Below, one piece after another: positions 1 to 5,857 of a stretch of DNA of 28,262 nucleotides. Below the pieces are notes generated by a model. That model worked only from the letters and a program-made list of their open reading frames with translations, was not told the DNA's origin and did not search any database. This DNA is from an uncultured Oscillibacter sp. Its GTDB lineage: Bacteria > Bacillota > Clostridia > Oscillospirales > Oscillospiraceae. A program made the position numbers and the translations under genes. The stretch spans positions 1-28,262 of the forward strand of contig CAJUJW010000032.1 in the NCBI GenBank assembly GCA_910586735.1. Reading direction: 5' to 3'. The stretch's first letter is position 1. Every line of letters starts with the position of its first letter.

Positions 1-2
1 GT

Positions 3-344
3 GCCGAGGACTTCATGCGGACGTTCTTCTGGCTGGACGAGGACAGCCCCGGCTCTATCCGCCTGTTTCAGCTCGTCCGCAACCCTGGCAAGATAGGGGC
101 CTCCGATGATACCGCCGTCCGATACAACGACACAGACGACTGGCCCGCTCAACCTCCCGTGGGTATCTACTTCAACTATGGCCTCGTTGATGTTTTCATG
201 CGGGAATGGCTCTTGCGCCAGCAGGAGCTACACGCCGGGGAAATCACCAGGGAGGAGTACTTTGAATGGAAAATCAACTGGCCGCTTACTTGTGATGACA
301 GCAAACGGTTTGACAACTATATTCCTTGGAGAAAAGAAAAATAG
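3..344 (+). CDS. C-terminal part of an unrecognised accessory protein (5' end outside window)
   Basis: The reading frame is open to the left edge, with A-E-D-F codons in frame before the first internal ATG at 15, so this is probably the 3' part of a longer gene rather than a gene starting at 15. It ends with TAG at 342-344. About 113 residues are visible; they are rich in aromatic and acidic residues and end in a basic tail (PWRKEK). I recognise no catalytic motif or family. Base composition is clearly lower in GC than the rest of the window and AT-ending codons are common, unlike the neighbouring core genes, which suggests an acquired segment. It lies tail-to-tail with guaA, whose 3' end is a known insertion site for integrative elements in other bacteria. 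Being the last gene of such an element is an inference only; no integrase or att repeat is visible here. Confidence 0.55.
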   Translation, partial: AEDFMRTFFWLDEDSPGSIRLFQLVRNPGKIGASDDTAVRYNDTDDWPAQPPVGIYFNYGLVDVFMREWLLRQQELHAGEITREEYFEWKINWPLTCDDSKRFDNYIPWRKEK

Positions 345-398
345 GGCAAGCAAAACCGCCCTGCTGAATTTGTCGTTCAGCAGGGCGGTTCGCTTGCC
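345..398. terminator. Bidirectional intrinsic terminator between accessory gene and guaA
   Basis: Arms GGCAAGC..ACCGCCCTGCTGAA (345-368) and TTCAGCAGGGCGGTTCGCTTGCC (376-398) pair almost perfectly with one bulge around a 7-base loop. It directly follows the TAG at 344. On the minus strand the hairpin is followed by a T-rich run (complement of 332-344), which makes it a good terminator for guaA. On the plus strand only a short T stretch follows. Confidence 0.8.
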
Positions 399-515
399 CT
401 TTGCAATCATTCTCTTGTGTGACCGGGTTGAAACGAATAGTATCAAACCAGTATCACAAGGCAAAGTGACAGGTCAAAAACCCTGTATTCATGCGGGTTT
501 GCGCCGTTTTGACGC

Positions 516-1496
516 TCATTCCCACTCAATGGTCCCCACTGGCTTCGGCGTCAGGTCATACAGCACCCGGCACACGCCCGGCACCTCGGACAGCACCCGG
601 CTGGTGACGGTCTGGAGCACCGGCCAGGGAATCTCCGGCACGGTGGCGGTCATGGCGTCCACGGTGTTGACGGCCCGGATGATCACCGGCCAGTCAAAGG
701 CCCGCTTGCCGTCCCGCACGCCGGTGGACCGGAAGTCCGGGACCACGGTGAAGAACTGCCAGACCTGCTCCGCCAGGCCCGCCCTGGCGAACTCTTCCCG
801 GAGGATGGCGTCGGACTCCCGCAAGGCCGCCAGTCGGTCCCTGGTGATGGCCCCCAGGCAGCGCACGCCCAGGCCGGGGCCCGGGAAGGGCTGACGCTCC
901 ACCATGGATGCCGGCAGGCCCAGGGCCCGTCCCACAACCCGGACCTCGTCCTTGAACAGCAGCTTTACCGGCTCCACCAGCTCGAAGTTCATCTCCTCCG
1001 GCAGTCCGCCCACGTTGTGGTGGGCCTTCACGCCGTCGCTCTCCAGGATGTCGGGATAGATGGTCCCCTGGGCCAGGAAGGAGATGCCCTCCAGTTTCCG
1101 GGCCTCCTCGTCGAAGACCTTGATAAACTCGCCGCCGATGATCTTCCGCTTCCGCTCCGGCTCGTCCACCCCGGCCAGCAGGTCCAGGAAGCGGTCCGTG
1201 GCGTCCACATAGATGAGGTTGGCGTCCAGCTGGGTTTTGAAGACCTCGATGACCTGTTCGCTCTCGCCCTTGCGCATGAGGCCGTGGTTCACGTGGACGC
1301 AGACCAGCTGTTTTCCGATGGCCTTAATCAGCAGGGCGGCCACCACCGAGGAGTCCACGCCGCCGGAGAGGGCCAGCAGCACCTTCTTGTCTCCTACCTG
1401 GGCCCGGACCTGGGCCACCTGCTCGGCGATAAACGCCTCCGCCAGCTGAGGGGAGTTGATCCGCTTCATGTCTGCGGGACGGGTGTTGTTATTCAT
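516..1496 (-). CDS. guaA: GMP synthase, ATP-pyrophosphatase (subunit B) only, without glutaminase domain
   Basis: The 326-residue product corresponds to the C-terminal two thirds of bacterial GuaA. The ATP-pyrophosphatase P-loop SGGVDSS is at residues 44-50, followed by the family segments KIIGGEFIKVF, LAQGTIYPDILES and QPFPGPGLGVR, and the dimerisation domain ends in the usual TIEWE. The enzyme adenylates XMP and aminates it to GMP. The class I glutamine amidotransferase domain (about 200 residues) that normally precedes this in bacteria is absent. The start at 1496 is favoured over the longer open frame (to 1658) because GGAGGAC lies at 1502-1508 and a sigma-A promoter lies at 1543-1571, inside the longer frame. 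Such a protein needs a separate GuaA glutaminase subunit (the archaeal arrangement) or free ammonia; no such subunit is encoded in this window. The identity of the domain is certain; whether the split is natural or a truncation is inferred. Confidence 0.93.
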   Translation of the reverse strand: MNNNTRPADMKRINSPQLAEAFIAEQVAQVRAQVGDKKVLLALSGGVDSSVVAALLIKAIGKQLVCVHVNHGLMRKGESEQVIEVFKTQLDANLIYVDATDRFLDLLAGVDEPERKRKIIGGEFIKVFDEEARKLEGISFLAQGTIYPDILESDGVKAHHNVGGLPEEMNFELVEPVKLLFKDEVRVVGRALGLPASMVERQPFPGPGLGVRCLGAITRDRLAALRESDAILREEFARAGLAEQVWQFFTVVPDFRSTGVRDGKRAFDWPVIIRAVNTVDAMTATVPEIPWPVLQTVTSRVLSEVPGVCRVLYDLTPKPVGTIEWE

Positions 1497-1542
1497 AGAC
1501 TGTCCTCCATCGTAAAATTTTCCGTTGTTTCCGTCATCTGCT

Positions 1543-1571
1543 GTTATATCACATTTTTGGCCGGAAAGCAA
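1543..1571 (-). promoter_or_regulatory. Sigma-A promoter of guaA
   Basis: Read on the minus strand: -35 TTGCTT (1566-1571), 17-base spacer, -10 TATAAC (1543-1548). The implied transcript has a leader of only about 40 bases, so there is no room for a purine riboswitch. Confidence 0.6.
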
Positions 1572-1685
1572 CAGAATTCCACGGCCCGGGAGGGGGTGGT
1601 TTGCGGGTTTTGTAGCGGGGGGGGTTCTGACGATAAGGGAATAATTGACAATGGACAATGTGTGTAGGGTGCGGGTTCGGAGGAA

Positions 1686-1750
1686 GCGGGCCGCCGAGCG
1701 CGGCGGCCCCTACGGGATGTTCTACTGATAGGAGCAGGAGGGTGGGGGAC
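1686..1750 (+). repeat. Dispersed intergenic repeat, copy A (second copy at 28199-28262)
   Basis: These bases match 28199-28262 with about 58 of 64 positions identical by eye. The unit begins with a strong GC hairpin (GGGCCGCCG, 4-base loop, CGGCGGCCC at 1688-1709), then a CCCTACGG box and a GATAGGAGCAG box, and ends in AGGGTGGGGG. An ATGGACAATG box lies upstream of both copies. A shorter third relative follows at 1751-1790. The form suggests a REP-like or MITE-like element without coding capacity. Confidence 0.75.
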
Positions 1751-1799
1751 GGGCGGCAGGTTGCCGCCCCTAAAGGGTTCTACCGATAGAAAGCGGTAG
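1751..1799 (+). repeat. Partial, diverged unit of the same repeat family
   Basis: A perfect hairpin GGGCGGCA/TGCCGCCC (1751-1769) is followed by CCCTAAAGGGTTCTACCGATAG, which aligns with the CCCTACGGGATGTTCTACTGATAG part of copy A (each shown here with its shared CCCTA..TTCTAC.GATAG frame). A second small inverted repeat CTACCG/CGGTAG lies at 1780-1799. It is in tandem with, and in the same orientation as, copy A. Confidence 0.5.
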
Positions 1800-1910
1800 G
1801 CGCACCAGCCCCCAAAGGGCTGTTGACCTCTCCGCCCGTCAGGGCGAGTAAAGGCTTCCCCTTACGGGGGAGAAAAAGCCTCCCCGCCCGCAAGGGCGAA
1901 CACAATCCCC
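1800..1910. repeat. String of short GC-rich hairpins in the guaA/kamA-like gap
   Basis: Four small inverted repeats follow one another: CAGCCC/GGGCTG (1806-1822), CGCCC/GGGCG (1833-1846), TCCCC/GGGGGA (about 1857-1871) and CGCCC/GGGCG (1885-1898). None is followed by a T run. The stretch holds no convincing reading frame. It resembles the non-coding intergenic repeats common in Oscillospiraceae genomes. Confidence 0.5.
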
Positions 1911-1960
1911 CCTCCTGAAAGGTCTGTCAGATTTTCGCGAAAATTAATACAAAATTGGAC

Positions 1961-1989
1961 TTGAAATTTCTGGGATTTTCAGTTATAAT
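1961..1989 (+). promoter_or_regulatory. Strong sigma-A promoter for the leader RNA and KamA-like gene
   Basis: -35 TTGAAA (1961-1966), 17-base spacer, perfect -10 TATAAT (1984-1989), in an AT-rich island within GC-rich sequence. The transcript would start near 1996, about 230 bases before the start codon at 2225. Confidence 0.75.
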
Positions 1990-1995
1990 AGATAA

Positions 1996-2198
1996 AACAA
2001 ACACCTGCGGCTGATTGTTTTCCGGGACCCCGGCGGCGGGCCGCGCAATTTGGGAGGACCATTCGGCATTATATGAACACCGTTTAAAGCGTCTTATTTT
2101 GGGCCCGTGGTTTCAGAGGGGCCCGATTTGAAAAAGATCAAAACAACGTTTATGTAAAGCGCAGAGCCGGACGGTCAGGGCCGGGTCTGCGTTTTTTT
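1996..2198 (+). ncRNA. Structured leader RNA or small RNA with candidate attenuator
   Basis: The stretch between the promoter and an intrinsic terminator (2160-2198) has no reading frame of note but several long-range pairings visible by eye: TTGTTTT (2015-2021) with AAAACAA (2140-2146), and CGGG-A-CCCC (2023-2031) with GGGGCCCG (2118-2125). There is also a local hairpin GCGG/CCGC (2033-2044). In addition CTGCG (2005-2009) can pair with CGCAG (2160-2164), which is the left arm of the terminator, so the closed leader and the terminator would exclude each other. I do not recognise a named riboswitch, T-box (no TGGNACCGCG box) or lysine riboswitch. A stand-alone small RNA, even a 6S-like one, is an alternative. 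Confidence 0.45.
2160..2198 (+). terminator. Intrinsic terminator inside the KamA-like leader
   Basis: CGCAGA-g-CCGG pairs with CCGG-g-TCTGCG around a 10-base loop and is followed by seven T residues (2192-2198). It lies between the promoter and the ribosome binding site of the following gene, so it either ends a small RNA or attenuates the gene. Confidence 0.8.
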
Positions 2199-2224
2199 AT
2201 CTTTTTAGAAAGGTGGTGCAGCGA

Positions 2225-3334
2225 ATGAGCTGGCAGGACGAATTGAGGAACGGATACCGGACGGCGGAAGAGTTGGCGCCCGTCCTGGGATGGACGCCGG
2301 AGGAAACCGCCCGATATGCCCAAGTGATTGAGAAGTACCCCATGCTGATCCCACCCTATTACCTGTCCCTGGTGGACCCCAAGGACCCGGAGGACCCCAT
2401 CGCCCGGCTGTGCGTCCCCTCCCTGGCGGAGCTGGACGCCGGGGGCGAGCGGGACACCAGCGGCGAGGCGGACAACACCAAAATCGAGGGCCTGCAGCAC
2501 AAGTACACCCAGACGGCCCTGCTCCTCTCCACCAACCAGTGCGCCATGTACTGCCGCCACTGCTTCCGCAAGCGGATGGTGGGGCTCACCGACGCGGAGT
2601 TGAACAAGCGGGTGGACGAGGCCGTGTCCTATGTGTCGGCCCACCCGGAAATCAACAACGTGTTGGTCTCCGGGGGAGACGCCTTCATGAACCCCAACCA
2701 CATCCTGGAGCGTTACCTCCGGGAACTCACGGCCATCGAGCATCTGGACCTGATCCGCTTCGGGTCCCGGGTGCCGGTGACCCTGCCGGAACGGGTCTAC
2801 GGCGACCCGGAGTTCCTGGCCCTCTTTGAGGAGTACGGGAAGAAAAAGACCCTGGTTCTGGTGACTCACTTCAACCACCCCAGAGAGCTGACGGACCAGG
2901 CCGCCCGAGCCCTCCGGGCCATGATTGAGCGGGGTGTCCCGGTGCGGAACCAGACCGTCCTCACCAAGGGAATCAACGACGACGGGGAGACCCTGGGGCA
3001 GCTCCTCTCCGGCCTCACCCGGCTGGGGGTCATGCCTTATTACATCTTCCAGTGCCGCCCGGTCACCGGGGTGAAGGGCCGCTTCCAGGTGCCCCTGACC
3101 GAGGGCGTGAAAATCGTGGACGAGGCCAAGTCCCGGCAGAACGGCCTGGGCAAGGCCGTGCGCTACGCCATGAGCCACCCCAGGGGCAAGATTGAGATTG
3201 TCTGTGAGCTGGAAAACGGGGAGATCCTCTTCAAGTTCCACCAGAACAAGTACCCGGAGGACCGGTCCCGGGCCTTCACCGCCCGGCTGTCCCCCACGGA
3301 CACTTGGCTGGACGGGGATCTGCGGGGTGTGTGA
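2225..3334 (+). CDS. KamA-family radical SAM protein (aminomutase-like, substrate unknown)
   Basis: The 369-residue protein has the radical SAM cluster CxxxCxxC (Cys106, Cys110, Cys113 within TNQCAMYCRHCFRK) typical of lysine 2,3-aminomutase relatives. A lysine in PRGKIEI (Lys322) aligns by eye with the PLP-binding lysine of that family. The family moves an amino group between carbons 2 and 3 of an amino acid using SAM, an iron-sulfur cluster and PLP. The protein is shorter than clostridial lysine 2,3-aminomutase (about 416). The aspartate that holds the lysine side chain in the first QCD-type motif is replaced by Arg278 (QCRPVTG), and the VVDxPGGGGK segment reads AMSHPRGK. Lysine is therefore an unlikely substrate (inference). 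The start at ATG 2225 has AAGGTGG 8 bases upstream. The gene is monocistronic with its own promoter, attenuator-like leader and terminator. Confidence 0.85.
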   Translation: MSWQDELRNGYRTAEELAPVLGWTPEETARYAQVIEKYPMLIPPYYLSLVDPKDPEDPIARLCVPSLAELDAGGERDTSGEADNTKIEGLQHKYTQTALLLSTNQCAMYCRHCFRKRMVGLTDAELNKRVDEAVSYVSAHPEINNVLVSGGDAFMNPNHILERYLRELTAIEHLDLIRFGSRVPVTLPERVYGDPEFLALFEEYGKKKTLVLVTHFNHPRELTDQAARALRAMIERGVPVRNQTVLTKGINDDGETLGQLLSGLTRLGVMPYYIFQCRPVTGVKGRFQVPLTEGVKIVDEAKSRQNGLGKAVRYAMSHPRGKIEIVCELENGEILFKFHQNKYPEDRSRAFTARLSPTDTWLDGDLRGV

Positions 3335-3355
3335 GCGGAAGGGAAGGAGAAAACA

Positions 3356-3390
3356 ACGCGGCGGGCCCTCAGCGGGTCCGCCGCGTTTTT
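3356..3390 (+). terminator. Intrinsic terminator of the KamA-like gene
   Basis: CGCGGCGGgCCC and GGGtCCGCCGCG pair around TCAGC and are followed by five T residues. It starts about 22 bases after the stop codon. Confidence 0.85.
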
Positions 3391-3764
3391 GCGCTCAGGG
3401 GGCGATGGAAGAGGGCGGGGCCGGAGGCGTCTGCCCCCGAGGGGACCGGAGGCCGCACTGGGAGAGGCGTGTACAGGACTAACGCTTGTCACGTCTTTTC
3501 TCCCGGCAGCAGGCGGAAATGCCGCAGGGACCGGAAAAAGGCCGCCCCATGTCCGCCCGGCAGCCGGAACAGCCCAGTTGCTCCTTCCAGACACAGGATT
3601 CGCGGCTTTTTCCGCAGACACTGTCCAAAATAACCCCTCCCCATGGCCCAATTTCACAACGGGCTGTAATCTTATCCGCATTCTAGTACGGATTGGAGAG
3701 GAATTCGTGACAAAATAATTACATTTGGTGACAAAAAGTTACAAAATCGGCCTGAGGCCCGGAG
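3391..3764. other. Gene-free convergent gap with phased GTGACAAAA repeats
   Basis: No convincing gene, RNA or terminator is seen in most of this stretch between the convergent KamA-like and MATE genes. Near its right end three related 9-mers lie in the same direction: GTGACAAAA (3707-3715), GTGACAAAA (3728-3736) and GTTACAAAA (3738-3746). Their starts are 21 and 10 bases apart, close to whole helical turns. What they do is unknown. Confidence 0.4.
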
Positions 3765-5099
3765 TCAGTACCCGTAGCGCTTCCGGTACTTCATCATGAG
3801 GGCCGCCGCCATGAGAATCCCCAGGAACTCCGCCGCCGGGGTGGCCAGCCAGACCCCGGTGACACCCAGCAGGAGAGGCAGGAGCTGAACACAGGCCACG
3901 GTAAACAGGAAGGTCCGGGAGAAGGCCAGCACGGCGGAGACCACCCCGTTGGACAGGGCGGTGAACATGCCGCTGGCGAAGACGTTCAGCCCCAGGAAGA
4001 GCAGGGCGATGGAGCACAGCCGGTTCCCCGTCACCGCCAGGGCGTAGACCGGGCTGTCGGGCCGGGTGAAGATGCTCACCAGGGCCGGGGTGGCCAGGAT
4101 GGAGACGGCGGCGCAGAGGGCGGAGGCCCCCAGGATGAACTTCACGCTGAAGCCCACCAGCTTTTTCAGCTTCCCGTGGTTCCCCTCCCCATGGTAGTAG
4201 CTGATCATGGGGGCCACGCCGTAGGAGTACCCGATGAACAGGGCGCTGACAAACATCAACACATACATGATGATGGTGATGGCGGCCACGCCGTCCTCCC
4301 CTATGTATTTCAGCATGGCCAGGTTGAACAGCAGGGTGGTGACGCCGGAGACCAGGGAGGTGGCCAGCTCGGACAGGCCGTTGGTGGAGGCGTGGAACAG
4401 CACGCTCCCCCGGAACACGGGCCGTTGGAAGTGGAGCAGATTGTCCCGCTTCCGAAAGACCAGGAGGCCCGCCGCGGCGGTGAGGGAGTACCCCAGCCCC
4501 GTGGCAATGGCGGCCCCCCGGATGCCCAGGCCCGCCAGGGCGATGAGCGCGTAGTCCAGGATGATGTTGGTCACGCCCCCCGCCACGGTGCAAATGAGGG
4601 AGAGCTTGGACCGGTCCGCCGCGATGAGGTAGAGGGAGAAGTTATACATTAATAATATGGGGATGGTGAAGAGGAGGTAGTCCCCCAGATAGGCCCGGCA
4701 GTACCCGAAGACCTCCGCCGACAGGCCCATGGTTCCCAGCAGTGTGTCCATCAGCCCATAGCCCAAGGCCATCATGACGGCCCCCACCGCGGCGTTGGTC
4801 CAGATCAGCAGGGTGAAATCCTGCCGGGCCTCCTTCTCCCGGCCCTCGCCCATCTTTTTCATCACCACGGCGCTGCCGCCAGTGGCCAGCATGCCGGACA
4901 CCGCCGTGATGAGCCCGATGGCCGGGGCGGTGAGGTTGATGGCCGACAGGGCGGCGGTGCCGATGAGGTTGGAGACAAACAGGCCGTCCACCATGGTGTA
5001 GAAGGTGTTGAACACCGTCATGACGATGGTGGGCAGGGCGAAGCGCAGGATGTTCCGGCCTGTTACCGGCAGGTGATAGGAGTCCAGCTTGGTTTCCAT
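3765..5099 (-). CDS. MATE family multidrug/sodium antiporter
   Basis: The 444-residue polytopic membrane protein has the MATE opening (LPTIVMTVFNTFYTMVDGLFVSNLIG near residues 22-50) and the internal two-fold repeat of six plus six membrane segments. It resembles the MepA/DinF side of the family and is of normal length. It should export cationic drugs or metabolites in exchange for sodium or protons; the substrate cannot be read from sequence. The start at 5099 has GAGGAGGG about 7 bases upstream, and that site overlaps the stop codon (5112-5114) of the decayed hydrolase gene upstream. The two were therefore one operon with translational coupling, driven by the MerR-type promoter at 5795-5825. 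The MATE frame is intact although both its upstream partner and the regulator are damaged. No clear terminator follows. Confidence 0.9.
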   Translation of the reverse strand: METKLDSYHLPVTGRNILRFALPTIVMTVFNTFYTMVDGLFVSNLIGTAALSAINLTAPAIGLITAVSGMLATGGSAVVMKKMGEGREKEARQDFTLLIWTNAAVGAVMMALGYGLMDTLLGTMGLSAEVFGYCRAYLGDYLLFTIPILLMYNFSLYLIAADRSKLSLICTVAGGVTNIILDYALIALAGLGIRGAAIATGLGYSLTAAAGLLVFRKRDNLLHFQRPVFRGSVLFHASTNGLSELATSLVSGVTTLLFNLAMLKYIGEDGVAAITIIMYVLMFVSALFIGYSYGVAPMISYYHGEGNHGKLKKLVGFSVKFILGASALCAAVSILATPALVSIFTRPDSPVYALAVTGNRLCSIALLFLGLNVFASGMFTALSNGVVSAVLAFSRTFLFTVACVQLLPLLLGVTGVWLATPAAEFLGILMAAALMMKYRKRYGY

Positions 5100-5111
5100 T
5101 TTGGTCCCTCC

Positions 5112-5731
5112 TCAGTTCCGATAGTCCACGTCCTGGCCGTCCCCCAGGTCAAAGTACCGGGTCTCGTTCCCCTCCGCCAGGGGCCGGACGGCGGAGACGC
5201 GGCGGTTCCAGGCCGGGGCGAAGTAGTAGACGCCGCTCTCGGCGCACATGACGCTGGTACACAGGGTCTGCTCGTACACGTCGTAATCCGGGCCGGCCTT
5301 GGCCAGGCCCTCGGGGATGTCCACCGGGGCGAAGGCCCGGAACATCCGGGACACGCCGTCTCCTCCAAAGAGGCGCACCGGCTCAGCGTCCAGGCCAGCA
5401 GACGCCCAGGATGGACCGCCGTCTTTCCCGGCCCGGCGGCCTCGTCATACACCGCGTACTCCGGGTAGTGGAGCAAGGCCCCCATGAGCCCGGCGGAATT
5501 TACGCCGTCCACCAGGATGGGTTCCCCAAAGCCCAGCACCGCCATGCCCGTGTACCCGTACCGGCCCCGGAGGCTCTCCTCCGCCGGGTGGAGCGCGGGA
5601 GAGCAGGGGACCCCGGCGGGAACCGCCAGGACCCGGTTGGCGCTCAGGTCCCCGAACTGGTCGTAGGTCCGCCCCAGCAGGTGGCGGCCGTCCTTCGTCT
5701 GCCAGGAAAAGCTGCTGCATCCATAATTCAT
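5112..5731 (-). pseudogene. Decayed Ntn-hydrolase (choloylglycine hydrolase / linear amide C-N hydrolase family)
   Basis: The first part (5731 down to about 5380) encodes MNYGCSSFSWQTKDG..LLGRTYDQFGD. Cys5, Arg21 and Asp24 have the spacing of the catalytic Cys2, Arg18 and Asp21 of bile salt hydrolases and penicillin V acylases. The frame continues to LLAWTLSRCASLEE and then makes no sense. The family-like C-terminal part (LFGGDGVSRMFRAFAP.., LCTSVMCAESGVYYFAPAWNRR) lies in another frame from about 5400 to 5112. Together the two parts give about 205 residues against a usual 320-350, so roughly 100 or more residues of the middle, including the conserved Asn, are gone and the junction is out of frame. 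A GGAGGA at about 5364-5372 may mark the joint. The start at 5731 has GGAGGT 9 bases upstream. The gene preceded the MATE gene in one operon. An assembly error is possible but less likely, since coding sequence is missing as well as out of frame. Confidence 0.8.
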
Positions 5732-5770
5732 GGTGTGATACCTCCATTTTTGCTAGCTTGCCGTTTCGGC

Positions 5771-5799
5771 TTGTAAAAAATCCTTGTGAGAGGTATCAT
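5771..5799 (+). promoter_or_regulatory. Candidate sigma-A promoter of the MerR-type gene
   Basis: -35 TTGTAA (5771-5776), 17-base spacer, -10 TATCAT (5794-5799). The -10 overlaps the -10 of the opposite promoter, an arrangement that would let one bound regulator govern both directions. Confidence 0.5.
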
Positions 5800-5825
5800 A
5801 AACCGTGTGGCCGCCACACAGTCAA
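5795..5825 (-). promoter_or_regulatory. MerR-type promoter/operator for the hydrolase-MATE operon
   Basis: Read on the minus strand: -35 TTGACT (5820-5825), a 19-base spacer, and -10 TATGAT (5795-5800). The spacer contains the perfect dyad GTGTGG-CGG-CCACAC (5805-5819). A 19-base spacer with a central dyad is the hallmark of promoters that MerR-family activators untwist. It lies between the divergent MerR-type gene and its presumed target operon. Confidence 0.7.
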
Positions 5826-5857
5826 GAGGGAATTTACAAATTCAGGAGGAAAATTTT

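Noticed and set aside
476..500. AAACCC/GGGTTT hairpin with T run just after guaA
   Set aside because: The stem is only six weak pairs; the much stronger hairpin at 345-398 is the likely guaA terminator, though this one could contribute.
1497..1658. Longer N-terminus of guaA starting at 1658
   Set aside because: The extension covers the guaA promoter and repeat-like sequence, does not resemble any part of GMP synthase, and the start at 1496 has an ideal GGAGGAC site.
1996..2198. Lysine riboswitch or T-box leader before the KamA-like gene
   Set aside because: No TGGNACCGCG T-box sequence and none of the conserved lysine riboswitch core was found; the leader is therefore reported as unassigned.
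3400..3720. Several open frames of 60-170 codons in the gap after the KamA-like gene
   Set aside because: No ribosome binding sites, no family features and mutually overlapping frames of biased composition; considered non-coding.
3735..3764. GGCC/GGCC hairpin after the MATE gene as a terminator
   Set aside because: Only four pairs with a three-base loop; the T run is not directly attached.
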